Source of the DNA: Mycolicibacterium alvei
Lineage (GTDB): Bacteria > Actinomycetota > Actinomycetes > Mycobacteriales > Mycobacteriaceae
Length of the DNA stretch: 64,000 bases
Reading direction: 5' to 3'
NCBI RefSeq assembly: GCF_010727325.1
Contig: NZ_AP022565.1
Span: forward strand, 2,294,001 to 2,358,000
Below are positions 63,959 to 64,000 of this stretch, in pieces (position 1 is the first letter of the stretch; every line of letters begins with the position of its first letter). The notes below the pieces were generated by a model. It saw only the letters and a program-made list of their open reading frames with translations, searched no databases and was not told the origin of the DNA. A program made the position numbers and the translations under genes.

Positions 63959-64000
63959 TTAGTGAGCGTGGCCGTGATGGCCGTGCCCGTGATCTTCTTC
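63959..64000 (-). CDS. groEL1: GroEL1 chaperonin, His-rich C-terminal tail (5' part outside window)
   Basis: Only the last 13 codons plus stop are inside the window; they read EEDHGHGHHGHAH. A His-rich tail is the mark of mycobacterial GroEL1, in place of the GGM tail of GroEL2. GroEL1 is non-essential, binds DNA and copper, and supports mycolate synthesis in biofilms. The position after whiB3 matches M. tuberculosis (Rv3417c). The frame is open at the window end. Confidence 0.85.
   Translation of the reverse strand, partial: EEDHGHGHHGHAH

Overview
The window is high-GC actinobacterial DNA. Its gene content and order mark it as a Mycobacterium, most likely a fast-growing environmental species (Mycolicibacterium type). 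It follows the order of the M. tuberculosis Rv3361c-Rv3417c interval: mfpA/conservon, spoU-type methylase, nitroreductase, dnaE2, htdY, acrA1, iunH, imuB, imuA', guaA, Rv3400-Rv3401, Rv3405c-Rv3406, choD, guaB3, guaB2, Rv3412, rsdA, sigD, Rv3415c, whiB3, and the last 13 codons of groEL1 at the right edge. The M. tuberculosis assignments come from memory of protein sequence and order, not from a search. No tRNA, rRNA, CRISPR array or insertion sequence was seen.

Layout. 1-9.1 kb: a membrane PQQ-like protein (cut by the left edge) diverges from a double-FHA ABC exporter, followed by a five-gene conservon ending in the pentapeptide gyrase-binding protein MfpA. 9.4-20.5 kb: TrmL-type methylase, nitroreductase, two unassigned proteins, SOS-controlled dnaE2, a secreted protein, a permease plus universal stress protein pair, and a MaoC dehydratase. 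20.5-26 kb: acyl-CoA reductase, nucleoside hydrolase and the SOS-controlled imuA'-imuB pair, so all three parts of the mycobacterial mutasome lie in one window. 26.3-32.4 kb: an accessory block with two related cassettes (small lipoprotein, zinc-ribbon membrane protein, extracytoplasmic domain) and a sedolisin protease. The membrane and extracytoplasmic parts are two genes in one cassette and one fused gene in the other. 32.4-36.4 kb: guaA, then a low-GC, translationally coupled four-gene operon that looks like a type VII-secreted amidase effector with membrane partners and an EspC-like protein. This operon is the best candidate for an undescribed system.

36.5-47.9 kb: sugar phosphatase/mutase plus GH65 glycosidase or phosphorylase, a catalase behind a SigF-type promoter, a TetR/TauD-type dioxygenase pair with two operators, a YhgE-like exporter with a degenerate ABC subunit and a TetR regulator facing a 36-bp palindrome, and choD. 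48-54.7 kb: guaB3-guaB2, a leaderless conserved gene, rsdA-sigD, an unassigned regulator-like gene and whiB3. 54.7-64 kb: DoxX and an ECF41-type sigma factor, an F420-dependent reductase, a TetR gene with tandem operators, enoyl-CoA hydratase next to an internally deleted alcohol dehydrogenase relic, a berberine-bridge-type oxidase, a membrane adenylate cyclase, small secreted and membrane proteins, a hydroxylaminobenzene mutase-like gene and the groEL1 tail.

Main working units: the conservon relays a membrane sensor to small GTPase-like signalling and MfpA; dnaE2/imuA'/imuB form DNA-damage mutagenesis; guaA/guaB2/guaB3 serve GMP synthesis; sigD/rsdA/whiB3 are stress and redox regulators. At least seven genes have a TAnnnT -10 box 6-9 bases before the start codon, which points to leaderless or nearly leaderless mRNAs.
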